DNA of 64,000 bases, taken from NCBI GenBank assembly GCA_020746105.1, contig JAJGST010000088.1, positions 33,213 to 97,212 of the forward strand, written 5' to 3'. Below are positions 34,721-44,515 of the stretch, piece after piece. The notes under the pieces were generated by a model. It was not told the DNA's origin. It saw only the letters and a program-made list of their open reading frames with translations, and searched no databases. How positions within the stretch are numbered: position 1 is the stretch's first letter; each line of letters opens with the position of its first letter. A program made the position numbers and the translations under genes. Source of the DNA: Trogon surrucura. Lineage: Eukaryota > Chordata > Aves > Trogoniformes > Trogonidae.

Positions 34721-35448
34721 TCAGGGCCCAACAGGACACGCAGTTGAACCGGCTGCTTCCCAATCTCCCTCTGTTACGGCGTCTCTGATGACACCGCTCC
34801 ATCTCTGTTGCAAAGGATCCTTTATGGCTCGAGTCTGACAGTCAGGCTTGAGTGAGGGAGCTGATGGTAGTGGGGGAGCTGAGGGTTCAACCGGTGCTAC
34901 CATATGGGATAATGGTTGAATCTCTCGTGGGACCTTAGATATGGTTTCTGGTTCTCTCCAAAGTGACGATGACACTGGTTTAAGGGTTTCTTCCATTTCT
35001 TGCTGTCTAATTGGTAATTCAGCGAGTTTGTTCAGGCTGTACCCTTCATGGGGCGCATCTGTCCTAGCCGAAAAAATGTCACCAGTCGGGACGAGCAGGG
35101 GGTTTCTTCCTTTGCCTTTTCCCTTTCCTGCTCTCCCCGCAACGCTTCGATCGCCGCCGCGGCAACTTTATTTTCTGCTTGCGTGATTTCTAGAGTGCGT
35201 ATTACGGTTTTCCAAACAGTTCCTAGTCCTTTCGCTTCTTTTCCTTCTTGTCCTCCCTCTAAAGTACAGTCCCACAATAGATCTCCTACTTCACACCATT
35301 CCGTTGAGCTAAAGATTAACGACGGGTCGTTCATTTTCTCCCGCTTCCGAGCCCATTGGATCAGGGCCAATACATCTCGCTCCTTTACTTCTTCTCCTCT
35401 CTCTGAGAGTATATCAACAAGGAGGCGAGTTGCCGTGTCTGTTTCCAT
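34721..35448 (-). pseudogene. Truncated, frameshifted ERVK-like gag
   Basis: The frame following a splice-donor-like 'caaggtaagacc' starts at an ATG at 35,448 and runs to 35,032. It encodes a matrix-like N-terminal region (for example RDVLALIQWARKRE, TEWCEVGDLLW). A shift near 35,030 moves the reading to 34,996-34,721, which ends in a region like the start of a capsid domain (QRWSGVIRDAVTEGDW). Beyond 34,721 no further gag, pol or env is seen. The provirus is therefore a 5' remnant and cannot form particles. Confidence 0.75.
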
Positions 35449-35625
35449 CGCGGTCTTACCTTGGCAGGGGCTTGATCGGTCGCTCAAGCTCTGGTCTCCG
35501 GTGCCCTTTTGGTCACACCCGGAACTCTCCTGCCTCCAGCTCTCCGGCTCCCAAATCGGCTCACGTCCGATGCTTCGGAGTCTTTCCGTATTCAAGCAAT
35601 CTGCATTTAAGCACTTCCCCATTTT
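35449..35625 (-). other. ERVK-like 5' leader
   Basis: A 177-base leader between primer binding site and gag ATG. It contains the probable major splice donor (35,460-35,453 on the minus strand). An upstream ATG three bases after the primer binding site (35,622) is in frame with gag by chance or as a leader extension. Confidence 0.55.
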
Positions 35626-35643
35626 CAGCCTGTTCGGGCGCCA
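35626..35643 (-). promoter_or_regulatory. Retroviral primer binding site, tRNA-Lys type
   Basis: On the minus strand the 18-mer opening TGGCGCCCGAACAGG follows two bases after the LTR end. It fits the 3' end of a tRNA-Lys (the Lys3 type used by some lentiviruses and betaretrovirus-like elements). Confidence 0.8.
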
Positions 35644-35645
35644 GA

Positions 35646-36045
35646 TGAAGAGGGTCCCGTCGGAGAGCCGGTCAAGACAATGACAGATCCCACCAATATG
35701 GCTACAAGTTGTTCTCCTTTATTGCTCCGGACAGCTCAATCTATACAGTTCAGCAGCATCCACACACTTGCCCCTTAACAGAGTTGGTCAGATACAGGTT
35801 TACACGCGCCAGCGTTTTATTGGGCAGTGCCATTCCACTATGCAAGCGGCTCTCGCCCCCCTTCTCCCCCCGGGGCCAGCACCTCCAGCCAAGCATCTCA
35901 CAAAGCTCTCACAAAACAGATAAAACCTCCTCTTCCCCGTGTCCCAAGGCAGCTTCAAGGACAGAGCCTTTGTTTAGGCCTAAGCTGGGTTGTCCACATC
36001 TTTAAAGGGATACCGCACCCCTGCTCCACAAGAAATTCCCCTACA
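35646..36045 (-). mobile_element. ERVK-like 5' LTR
   Basis: 400 bp with TG...CA ends: it begins 'tgtaggggaatttcttgtgg' (36,045) and ends 'gggaccctcttca' (35,646). A polyadenylation signal 'gagcaataaagg' lies near its end. A second member of the same family is at 39,312-39,687 on the other strand. Confidence 0.85.
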
Positions 36046-38125
36046 AGATAGGACATGCAAAGGGGCTCAGCTCTCTGGTTTTAGTGAAGACTCAGTGGAG
36101 ATGCAGTGTCCACAAGTCAGTTTCCCACCTGTCCTGTGCTCTCTCTTGTGCTCCCTTGAAGATGATTCAAACATAAAATACTCATTAAAAAAAAAATAGA
36201 CTGTGATGAAAAGAAGTGACTCCTGTTTCCGAGGGGCTGTTTGCGAGCTGTTTGTTTTCAACACAGACAAGTAGTTGTGATAGAGGTAACAGGACTTGAC
36301 CCCTCATGGGGAGAAGCCAAGTCCGGTGCGAGCAGAGTGCCGACACTCAGGGAAAGGATCAGCACTCCCGGGGATCCTGAGGCAGAGCTGAGCCTTTCTG
36401 GGGGCAGCTTGCAAGCCAGCAGGACACGCCAAGCTGACACTCAGGGCTCCTGGAGATGGGATGTTCCCCAGAGTCAGCTCCTTGCCCAGCAGAGCCCCCC
36501 CCAGCAGCCACCTGCAGGGCAGGAGCCAAAGGAACAGCCTGAAGGCAGCCTCTCCCCTGACTGGTTTGCAATTTCCCCCAGCCCCTGCCCCTGGCTCTGC
36601 TGCCTGGAGCTGTCCCTGCCAGGAGCTGCTCCTCTGTGCCCAAGCCTCCTCCCTGTCCCTGCTTCAGAGCCCATCTCAGCCACTGAGGGCTCTTGCAGAC
36701 CCCTCCTGGCAGCAGCCGGGCACTGCCCAGGGGCAGCTCTGGGGGGGCAGGCTCTGATAAGACCCTCACACCAGCCCTGGGGAGCCTGCACAAATGACAC
36801 TGGGGCTGGCTGTGAGACACTGTGTGTGGATTTCTGATATTCCCTGTTTATTCACTTCTAAGATATGTAGAGTTGCAGTGTCTCCTCCTCAAGTGAGAGA
36901 CAAATTTCAGTGTCCCATTGCCCACCCAGACAATCAAAAAACTGGCATCCTTTCCTTTAAGGCCACATCAGCCTTGATGTGCTTATTGAAAAGCCTCCAG
37001 GAAACACCCTGTGGAGATTTGGAGCTGTGAGCAGCCCTGACCCATGCAGCACTCCCTAACAGCAGAAGGACCCCACCATGCCAGGGTCCCTCCTTCCCCA
37101 TCGCCGTAGGGAGTTCCCTGGGCAGGCTGAGTGCTGATCCTCACAGGCAGCAGAGTCCCTGCCCCAGCACACAGCCCCTGGCACCGTGCAGGGACCCTGC
37201 TCGCAAGGACAGCCCTGGGCACCCCTGCCTGCACATCCAGAGGAATCCAGTTCCACAGACTGTGGGTTATTCCAGTTTTATGAGAGCCCAGTTTTATGAG
37301 ATGCAATCGAATTGCACTGGATTCAGACACTTACCTTGTCAAGGGTTGGGAAGATTTCTGCTCTTTTCAGATCTAAGTCGCTCTCGTTCTCCTATCTGCC
37401 TTTAATCTTTCTTCTCTAGGCTCCTGTGCCCTGGGTGCCTGCAGGCAGTGCCCTCAGCCCTGCTGCGCTCGGCAGAGGAGCTGCTCCCAAGCAGAGCTGT
37501 CTCTCGGCAGCGCTGCCCGCTTGTCACCAGCTCCCTCCATCCCCGGAGCCCGGCCCAGCTCAGCAGCACAGCACCAGCCCAAGGCATTTAATGACCCCTC
37601 GGGTGCCTTTGGTGTCCACAATCCTCAGAGACTGAGAGGAAGTTAAAGAAACCTCTCGAGAAATCAAAGTCAGATTCAGACTCTGAAGTTTCTTGGACTG
37701 TTAATGGGTCCCACTGAGGACCATTACTGAAAAAGCCTCTCCAGTGTCCAGGTAGAGCAGAAAACTGGTGGCAGAGATGACAGGTAAAGGTGCCTCTGAT
37801 GCTGAGCAAATACAGATGCGTTACTTTAAAACAAATGCTCAAGCCCCGACTCCATTAACCAAAGTGCCAAACCCAGACACTCAGCCCCTCATTCCTCAGG
37901 GCTCTCCCTGGGGCACTGGGGTGTGGAGATGTGCAAGGCCAAGGGCAGGGCTATGGTCCAACACCTCCCAGGCCTCTGAGTATGGACAAGGAGGCAATGA
38001 GGCCGCAGTGCTGGAGAAATGAGTTGTCTCCTCACAGGCATCAGTGGCAGAGACAACAGCTGTAACCACAGTCAGGAAGAGGTTGGCTCGGTCAGGAGGC
38101 CTTCAGCTTTTCCACACTCTCCTGC
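36046..38125. other. No gene recognised
   Basis: Mixed unique sequence, GC-rich at 36.3-36.8 and 37.4-37.6 kb. Open frames there occur on both strands and lack motifs or splice support. Confidence 0.45.
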
Positions 38126-38129
38126 CATC

Positions 38130-38330
38130 TCCACCTGTTGTGGTTCAGAGACAAAAGGAACCACGTAGTCGCTCCCTCGCTCGCTCTCCCCTACCGGCAG
38201 TGAGGGGAAGGGCCCGAAAAGGAGCCGCAGGCAGAGCCTCGTGGGGTTGAGATAAAAACAGTTTGTTTTAATGGTGAACATAAACGATAACAATAACAGT
38301 GAAATAACTGTACTAAACAGTGGCTAAACC
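38130..38330 (-). mobile_element. ERVL LTR 3' fragment
   Basis: It is the reverse complement of the 3' half of the LTR at 44,069-44,515: 'gttattgttatc', 'catttatgttcacc'-like text, 'ttaaaacaaactg', 'caaccccacgaggc' and 'ggctccttttcgggcccttc'. Confidence 0.75.
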
Positions 38331-39311
38331 CACTCCAGTCTGCTGACATCTTTCCTGCACTGGGACCTGAAATCCACCACCTCCATCTCCTGGTGGCACA
38401 ACCCAGGGTTTTCGTGTCGTCCCTCAGTGCCAGGCCCCACGGCTGCCTCCTGGCCACATCCCTGCCCACCCAGACCTTTCCCCCAGGGCTGCTCCCAGCC
38501 CAGAAGCCCCAACTTGGGCCATGGCCAGTGGAAAGCCCCTGCAGGGACAGGGACTGGCGCTTGGCCTTGTGGGGTTTCCTCAGGTTCCTGCCGATATCTG
38601 CTCTTTGAGCCCTTTACCTGAACACAGAGGCCTGAAGACCTTCTCAGGAAAGACTCAGGCAAAGCCAGCACTGAGTGCCTGAGCCCCACTTCTCTCTGCC
38701 GGTATTCAATCCCTCTCCCCAATCAGCAGGAGCTGGTATTTTCCTTGATCTCCAACGAGCAATTGAAGCTCTTTTTGCTTTTGACCTTCCCTGCAACTTC
38801 CAGCTCCAGGTGAACTGTCCTATGTTAGTAGAAGATGTATACCGACAGAGACACATGGACAAAGTCAAGACCTATGGCATGATCTCAAGACCCCACAGCT
38901 TGAACAGGAGGTAGTTTGGGCTATCTTCTTCCTCCAGTAGACAACCTGCAGTCCTTCTGGGCTCTCTATCATTTAATCCAGAGTCTGGTCCTCAAAAACA
39001 GGCTCACGGGCATCTTCTACTCGCTGGTTGTTCTTGTTTGACTATCACTAGCGTTTACCCAACAATATACTCACCAATGTTGTATGCACACACACCAGTC
39101 TCACTGGTTGCTGCCCTCCCCAACGAACAAAAGATCTGATGACTTGTCGTTGCCACTCCAGTGGCTGACACTTGGATCTCCGTGTGTACCAAGAGCAGAG
39201 ATCTCTCCCACCCTAGAAACTCTTGGAAACTCGGGTATTAAGAAAAGAGAAGAGACTGTGGTTTACAGCCAGGGAGACGGACTGACCAGCCACATCTTCA
39301 CACATGACCAG
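38331..39311. other. No gene recognised
   Basis: No recognised repeat or domain. A frame near 38,700-38,914 (plus), with FLDLQRAIEALFAFDLPC, follows an AG acceptor-like site but is not linked to any other exon. Confidence 0.4.
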
Positions 39312-39687
39312 TGTAGAGGAATTTCTTGTGGAGCAGGGGCGCGGTGTCCCTTTAAAGGTTTGGACAACCCAGCTTAGGCCTAAGCAAAGGTTCTGACCTT
39401 GGAGCTGCCTTGGGGCACGGAGAGGAGGAGGTTTTATCTGTTTTGTGAGAGTCTTGCTGGGGGGAGAAGGGGGGGGCGAGAGCCGCCTGCACAGTTGAAT
39501 GGCACTACCCAATAAAACGCTGGCGCGTGTAAACCTGTATCTGACCAACTCTGTTACGGGGCAGGCGCGGGGTCGCTGCTGAACTGTATAGATTGAGCTG
39601 TCCGGGGCAATAAAGGGAGGACGACTTGTAGCCATATTGGTGGGATTTGTCATTGTCTTGACTGGCTCTCCGCAGGGACCCTCTTCA
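39312..39687 (+). mobile_element. ERVK-like LTR, same family as 35.6-36.0 kb
   Basis: It begins 'tgtagaggaatttcttgtgg' and ends 'gcagggaccctcttca', with a polyadenylation signal 'ggcaataaaggg'. It is about 24 bp shorter than the 35.6-kb copy because of an internal gap. It is directly followed by CR1 sequence instead of a primer binding site, so it is a solo or truncated LTR. No target-site duplication is seen. Confidence 0.85.
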
Positions 39688-39925
39688 ACATAGGAGGTTC
39701 CACAAAAACATTAAAAAACAACTTCTTCCCTGTGCGGGTGCTGGAGCCCTGGCCCAGGCTGCCCAGGGAGGGTGTGGAGTCTCCTGCTCTGGAGACTTTC
39801 AAACCCACCTGGACGCGTTCCTGTGCGCTCTGCTGTAGGTGACCCTGCTTGGGCAGGGGGCTGGACTTGATGATCTTTTGAGGTCCCATCCAGCCCCCAA
39901 CACTTTGTGATTCTGTGATCTGGGG
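39688..39925 (+). mobile_element. CR1 3' end
   Basis: 'taggaggttccacaaaaaca' to 'gggggctggacttgatgatc' and 'ctttgtgattctgtgat' is a complete CR1 3' end. Its upstream part was replaced by the LTR. Confidence 0.9.
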
Positions 39926-40474
39926 AGGAATAACTCCAGGCACCAGCACAGATCAGGGGACGTCCTGCTGGAAAGCAGCCCCATGGAGAAAGACCTCGGA
40001 GTCCCAGCGGGCAGCGAGTTGTCCCTGGGACAGCGACGTGCCCTTGTGGCCAAGAGGGCCAGTGGGATCCTGAGGGGCACCAGGAAAAGTGTGTCCAGCA
40101 GGGCTGGGGAGGTTCTCCTGCCCCTCTGCTCTGCCCTGGTGAGGCCACATCTGGAATCTTGTGTCCAGTTCTGGGCCCCCTCAGCTCCAGAGAGACGGGG
40201 ACCTGCTGGAGAGAGTCCAAGGGAGAGCTACGAGGGTGATCAAGGGACCTGAACATCTCTGCTGTGAAGAGACTGAGAGAGCTGGGGCTGTTCAGCCTGG
40301 AGAGGGGACGGCTGAGAGGGGCTTTATTAACGTACAGAAATACCTGAGGGGTGGGGGGTCAAGGGGAAGGGGCCAATCTCTTCTGAGTCGTGCCCAGTGA
40401 CAGAACAAGGAATAATGGGTTTAAGTTAGAACAGAGGAAGTTCCACCTCAACATGAGGAGAAACTTCTTCATGT
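39926..40474 (+). mobile_element. CR1 internal fragment
   Basis: It encodes late reverse transcriptase text ([16 protein letters not shown], then PEHL and ERGRLRG-like segments). It stops at 'aggagaaacttcttcatg' without a 3' tail. It is a second, separate CR1, since this part belongs upstream of the preceding fragment. Confidence 0.85.
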
Positions 40475-40514
40475 GCTTGATCCAACAACGACGATGACAC
40501 CCAGGGCTTGTGTC

Positions 40515-43500
40515 CCCAGCCCCAGCCGGGCAGTTTATTGACGGAAGTTGGGGGGCAGGGGGGGTGCCCGAGGGACGGGGGGCCGAGGTGGGGCAGGACG
40601 GGTGGGACGCTCGGTTGGGGGTGGGGGTCTCGGGGGGGCAGAGGGGCCGTGCCGGGCTGGAGTCCTCGGCGCCGGGCTGGTTCCTCGCCGGGGACGGGGC
40701 GCGGGGCCATGGGAAACACGGGCGCTCCGGGTCCTCGGGCGGGAGGGGCGGATGCCGGGCCCAGATGTCGGGGTCCCAGTCACGTTGGCTCCAGCTGTCA
40801 CAGTGGGAGCTGCGGTCGCTGGGGCCGTACTCAGCTCCCGCCCTGGCCCTGCGGAAAGAGGGGTCTGCTGAGCCCCGGGTGGGGTTTGAGCCTCACCCTG
40901 GCCGAGCCTCAGCTGCAGGAGGGGACACGGGGACTCTTCTGCCCGGCACTGCCCAGAGCTGGCAAGGCTCACCACCACGGGCTGAGCTGTGGGGGGGAGC
41001 GGTGGAGGGGCCAGAAATCAGGACTCACTGTTTTTTCTTTCTCCGCCACCAGACAAAGACAACGAGCGCCGCAACCACAGCAGGGATGACGATCATAAGC
41101 GTCGCCGTGGTGACCATGCAGCGCCTCCGCACGTCTCCAGGGCAGAGAAATCCGTGTCCTCGCTGGCTGGATCTGAGGGAACGATTTGGAGGGTTAGTCT
41201 GTCCTGCGTGTGACCAGTGACCTTGCAGCACGCTGGCTATGGCCAGGAGGTTCTGCGCTTCCCCCAGTGCTGGTGCCTGGCGGCACGCTGCCACCCTTGG
41301 GGACAGGCTGTCCCACGGAACCCAGCTCCAGAGGGCAGAGGCAGAGCGTGGCGGGAGCGCAGCTCCTCGGCCCCTTGCTCCTTGCAGGGACAAAAGAGGA
41401 CAAAAACCATCCCTGCAGCAGGGAGTGCCAGCCCCAGCTCTCCCTCTCCCTGGGCCAGCTCCCACAGCCCCAGGGGCTGGAGCCAGGCCCTCTCAGGAGC
41501 CACCTGAGCTCTCTCCCTCTGGACTTGAGCCTTGCCCTCTCCTTCTGCTCTCTCTCCAGCATGGACACTGCTTGCAGCACTCCCAGGTTTTGGAAGGGGA
41601 CTCCCACTTGGGGACTCCAGCAAGACAGCTCGGTACCTGAGGCTGCTCGAAAGAATTCATCAGCTTGGTCATCGTCGTCATGGTCTCCTGCAGGCTCCGA
41701 CAGCACTGTGAGAAAGCAGAGGTGACAGAGAAAGCCTCAGCATGGCTCAGGCACAGAGCATGTCCAGGAGGACGCGGAGGTTCCCTCTAAGCCCGTGCCC
41801 AGTCTGGGAGTCAGGGCATGGCTCTGGAGCCAGCAAGAGCTGGCATCGGGGCAAGGACCTGCTGACAGACACAGCATGGTCCTGATGGGTGGCACCTCGT
41901 GGCCACGGGACGGTAATTACCTGGCAGGCCAGCCCTTGGCATCCCCTGTAATTCATCGGCCGAGACGGGCAGGGAGGCTCTTCCATCTCCTCTATCTGCC
42001 TCGGTGTCTTGGCCCAGCTCTGGAGAAAGAGAGGGGGACAGTCACCGTCTCCGGCATTGTCCAGATCCCTCAGGATTTGCTTAAGGACTCCTGATACTCG
42101 CTGGGAAGATTTACCTCTTCCAAGCCCATAGTTTACTCTTTGAGGACCTTTGCAGAAAGTATAAAGTTAGATTATGCCAGAGAAAACAGTGGAAACAAGC
42201 GCTGGTCTGTGAACTGGGTCCAGAGATGGAGTACTCACGCCTGGGACGCCAGGTGAGCTCCGGTGCAGGATCCAGCCGAGAAGCTGCAAAAGCTCTCCCT
42301 GGCTCCACACCTGCGACCAAACACCCATGAGAAGTTTCCGTTCTGCACTGCCGTGAGGCACACTGTCATCAGTGACTGACAGAACACAGGAGGGGATCAA
42401 GGAACAACGTGGCACACGCGGTGCAGGTCTCTGTTGTCACAACCGCCAGAGAGGCCTCGCTCGCATTTGGGCTTTGAGCTGGCAGCGCTCAAAGGAACTG
42501 AAAACAAGACGTACCCACGGCATCTCCCTGAGTGTCAGCCCAAGCACCCAGCCGGGAAGCTGGATATCCCTCACCGCCTGGAACATCTGTAAAGAAACAG
42601 AAGAGAGAAGCTCCCAGGAAATAGTTCAACAGACTTCTGCAGATGTGACAAGCAGTGAATGCAGCTTGAGCGCAGGAGTGCTCCACGGCACTCGTCTCTC
42701 CCTTCTGCTCAGGAGCGCTGTGCCCACCATCACGGGGTGCCTGCACCGTGCCGGTCTGAAACCAAGCACGCGGGGAGCTGTTGGGAGAAAGGGCTCCCTG
42801 GAGCTCACACCAGCTCCAAACTCAAGCCCAGGGGAAGCAGTGTGTGTGTCAGGAGGCTGCTGGCAAAGACAGTTTTGCAAGGCAGAGCTTTGCCACAGGG
42901 CAGGTCGCTGAGCTGGACCCATTCGCTCTCTGCTCTTCTGCTCTTGGCCGAGCGCTGACCGAGCAAACGGGAAGTTCAGTTTCCTGTGAGCAGCCTCTTA
43001 AACCCTAAATGCTCTCTCCTTCAAGTGACGTACCTGCGGGATCGCCCTGAGGCTCCGGGACAAGATCTGGCTGAGCAGTCGGGGCACCATCAGTCAGAGG
43101 CACAGCTGTAACCAAGCACATTTCCATCAGATGCTGGGATCCCCTTTTTCCCCAGTGTCCTGCAGGGACTGGAGCTGGGGCAGGCAATGCCGTGGCACCC
43201 AGTCGCGGGTGGCGATTTCCAAAGCTGCAGAGGGCCCTGGGTGACAGGTGGCTGGCAGCTGGCAGCTCTCGAAAGATGTTTGTGGGCCCCGTGCAAAGAC
43301 CGCATGGGCCAGCGTAGGTCTCCTTGGGGGTTTCCTACTGGGCACAAAACAAGCCCACGGGAAAGCACGGCTGAGAAATAAGGATCCCTCACGTGGAAGA
43401 GCCTGGGCCAGGGAGAAGCTGCCCCAGAGCTGCTGCGAGAAGCCGGCTCTTGCCTGGCCCCTGCGGTGCCGCTCTGGCCCTGCCCCGCGGGCTGGGGGAA

Positions 43501-43905
43501 CACTGCCGCGGGGCAGGGTGACACAGGGCCAGCTCCAGGGACGGGTTCTCCCCCCGCACTGCATGTCCTGGCCCCACCGCTCCCCTGGAAAGTGTCCCCG
43601 CAGCAGCTACAGCCTCCTGCCCACGGGACACCCGCCTCCTGCTGCCCATGGATCTGGCCGTGGCTCACCCAGCCCAGCCCAGCCCAGCCCCGCTGCTCTC
43701 CTGGCCCTGCCCCACGGCACCCCCAGCCCTGCCACCAGCCCAGGGTCCCGAACCACACTGCCAGGGCTGGGGGCTGGCCCTCCCCTGCCCACCTACCTGG
43801 TCCCAGCACTCGCCATGGAGCAGCCTCAACCTCCTGGGGCAGCAGGGCCACCAGGAGGAAGATGAGGAGGCACGTGGGGACCACAGCCCCCCGTGCCAGC
43901 ACCAT
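40515..43905 (-). CDS. Unrecognised single-pass type I membrane protein gene, 9 exons
   Basis: The exons found by splice sites and phase (minus strand) are 43,905-43,797 (signal peptide), 43,105-43,034, 42,586-42,515, 42,310-42,239, 42,147-42,115, 42,019-41,921, 41,705-41,637, 41,203-41,029 and from 40,848. The first exon opens MVLARGAVVPTCLLIF and is cleaved probably after EVEA. Exons 2-7 all start and end in phase 1; three are exactly 72 nt. They encode a charged, Pro/Asp-rich stalk (QPDLVPEPQGD, DHDDDDQADEFF). Exon 8 carries one transmembrane helix (TLMIVIPAVVAALVVFVWW) followed by RRKKK. Exon 9 gives a tail with AEYGPSDRSSHCDSWSQRDW. Odd points: exon 8 fits in frame only with an acceptor at 41,204 whose pyrimidine tract is weak, and the tail frame has no stop before the AATAAA at 40,539-40,534. 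I do not recognise the family. Confidence 0.6.
40534..40539 (-). terminator. Polyadenylation signal of the membrane protein gene
   Basis: An AATAAA on the minus strand about 310 bp into the last exon. In one alternative frame it also supplies a TAA stop. CR1 sequence begins 60 bp beyond it. Confidence 0.5.
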
Positions 43906-44060
43906 ATCGCCGCTACCGACGCTGCTGCTGCCAACGCTGCTGCTGCTGCTAACGCTGCCGCTGCTGGCGCTGCCACCGCTGGCGCTGCTGGAGCGAAGGC
44001 CCCGGGACCTGGCTTATGACGGGGGCTCCGTGATGTCACAGTCACACGTCACAACGGCAG
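43906..44060 (-). promoter_or_regulatory. 5' UTR and putative promoter of the membrane protein gene
   Basis: Upstream of the ATG at 43,905 lies a CAG/GCAGC-type triplet-rich 5' UTR (43,918-44,000). Further up are CRE-like elements on the minus strand ('tgacgtgtgac', 'tgacatcacgg' near 44,030-44,050). An ERVL LTR abuts at 44,069 in the opposite orientation. Confidence 0.45.
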
Positions 44061-44068
44061 TTTGACGC

Positions 44069-44515
44069 TGTACTGGGTTCAGCTAGGATAGGGTTAATTC
44101 TCAGTAAAGAAGCTAGCCGGGAATAGGGAATAGCTCAACCAAACCAGTCTAGTTGCTAGCCAAAGGGATATTCGATACCCCCATGATGTCATGCTCGGGG
44201 TATATATACACGGAGCGGTCGGGGTGGGGGCGCTCTTCTTTTCCGGTTTTCGGTCCGTTCGGGTTGGTGAGATCCGCGTTACACGTTACTCGCGTTATAT
44301 CTGGTTAAACGTTACTGTTATTTCACTCTTATTGTTACCATTTATGTTCACCATTAAAACCAACTGTTTTTATCTCAACCCCACGAGGCCTTTGCCTGCG
44401 GCTCCTTTCGGGCTCTTCCCCTCACTCTCGGTAGGGGGGGAACGAGCGACCATGTGGTTCCTTTGTTTCCTTCCCGCCGGTAACTCGGCTCGAACCACCA
44501 CGGTTTGTTAGAGAC
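44069..44515 (+). mobile_element. ERVL-type solo LTR
   Basis: It starts 'tgtactgggttcagctagga', typical of avian ERVL LTRs. It has a TATA box ('ggtatatatacacggagc', 44,199-44,216) and R-U5 text ('accattaaaaccaactg'), and ends near 'ggtttgttagagaca'. No internal sequence follows. It points away from the membrane protein gene, so the two transcription starts are divergent and about 300 bp apart. Confidence 0.75.

Noticed and set aside
35032-35622. Gag start at the ATG three bases after the primer binding site
   Set aside because: A normal leader with splice donor fits better, and the frame after the ATG at 35,448 carries the matrix-like text. The earlier ATG is probably fortuitous.
43090-43796. 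Continuous 271-codon frame through the first intron of the membrane protein gene
   Set aside because: A canonical donor follows the signal peptide exon (CCAG|GTAGGT), and the following exons fit in phase. The read-through is composition-driven.
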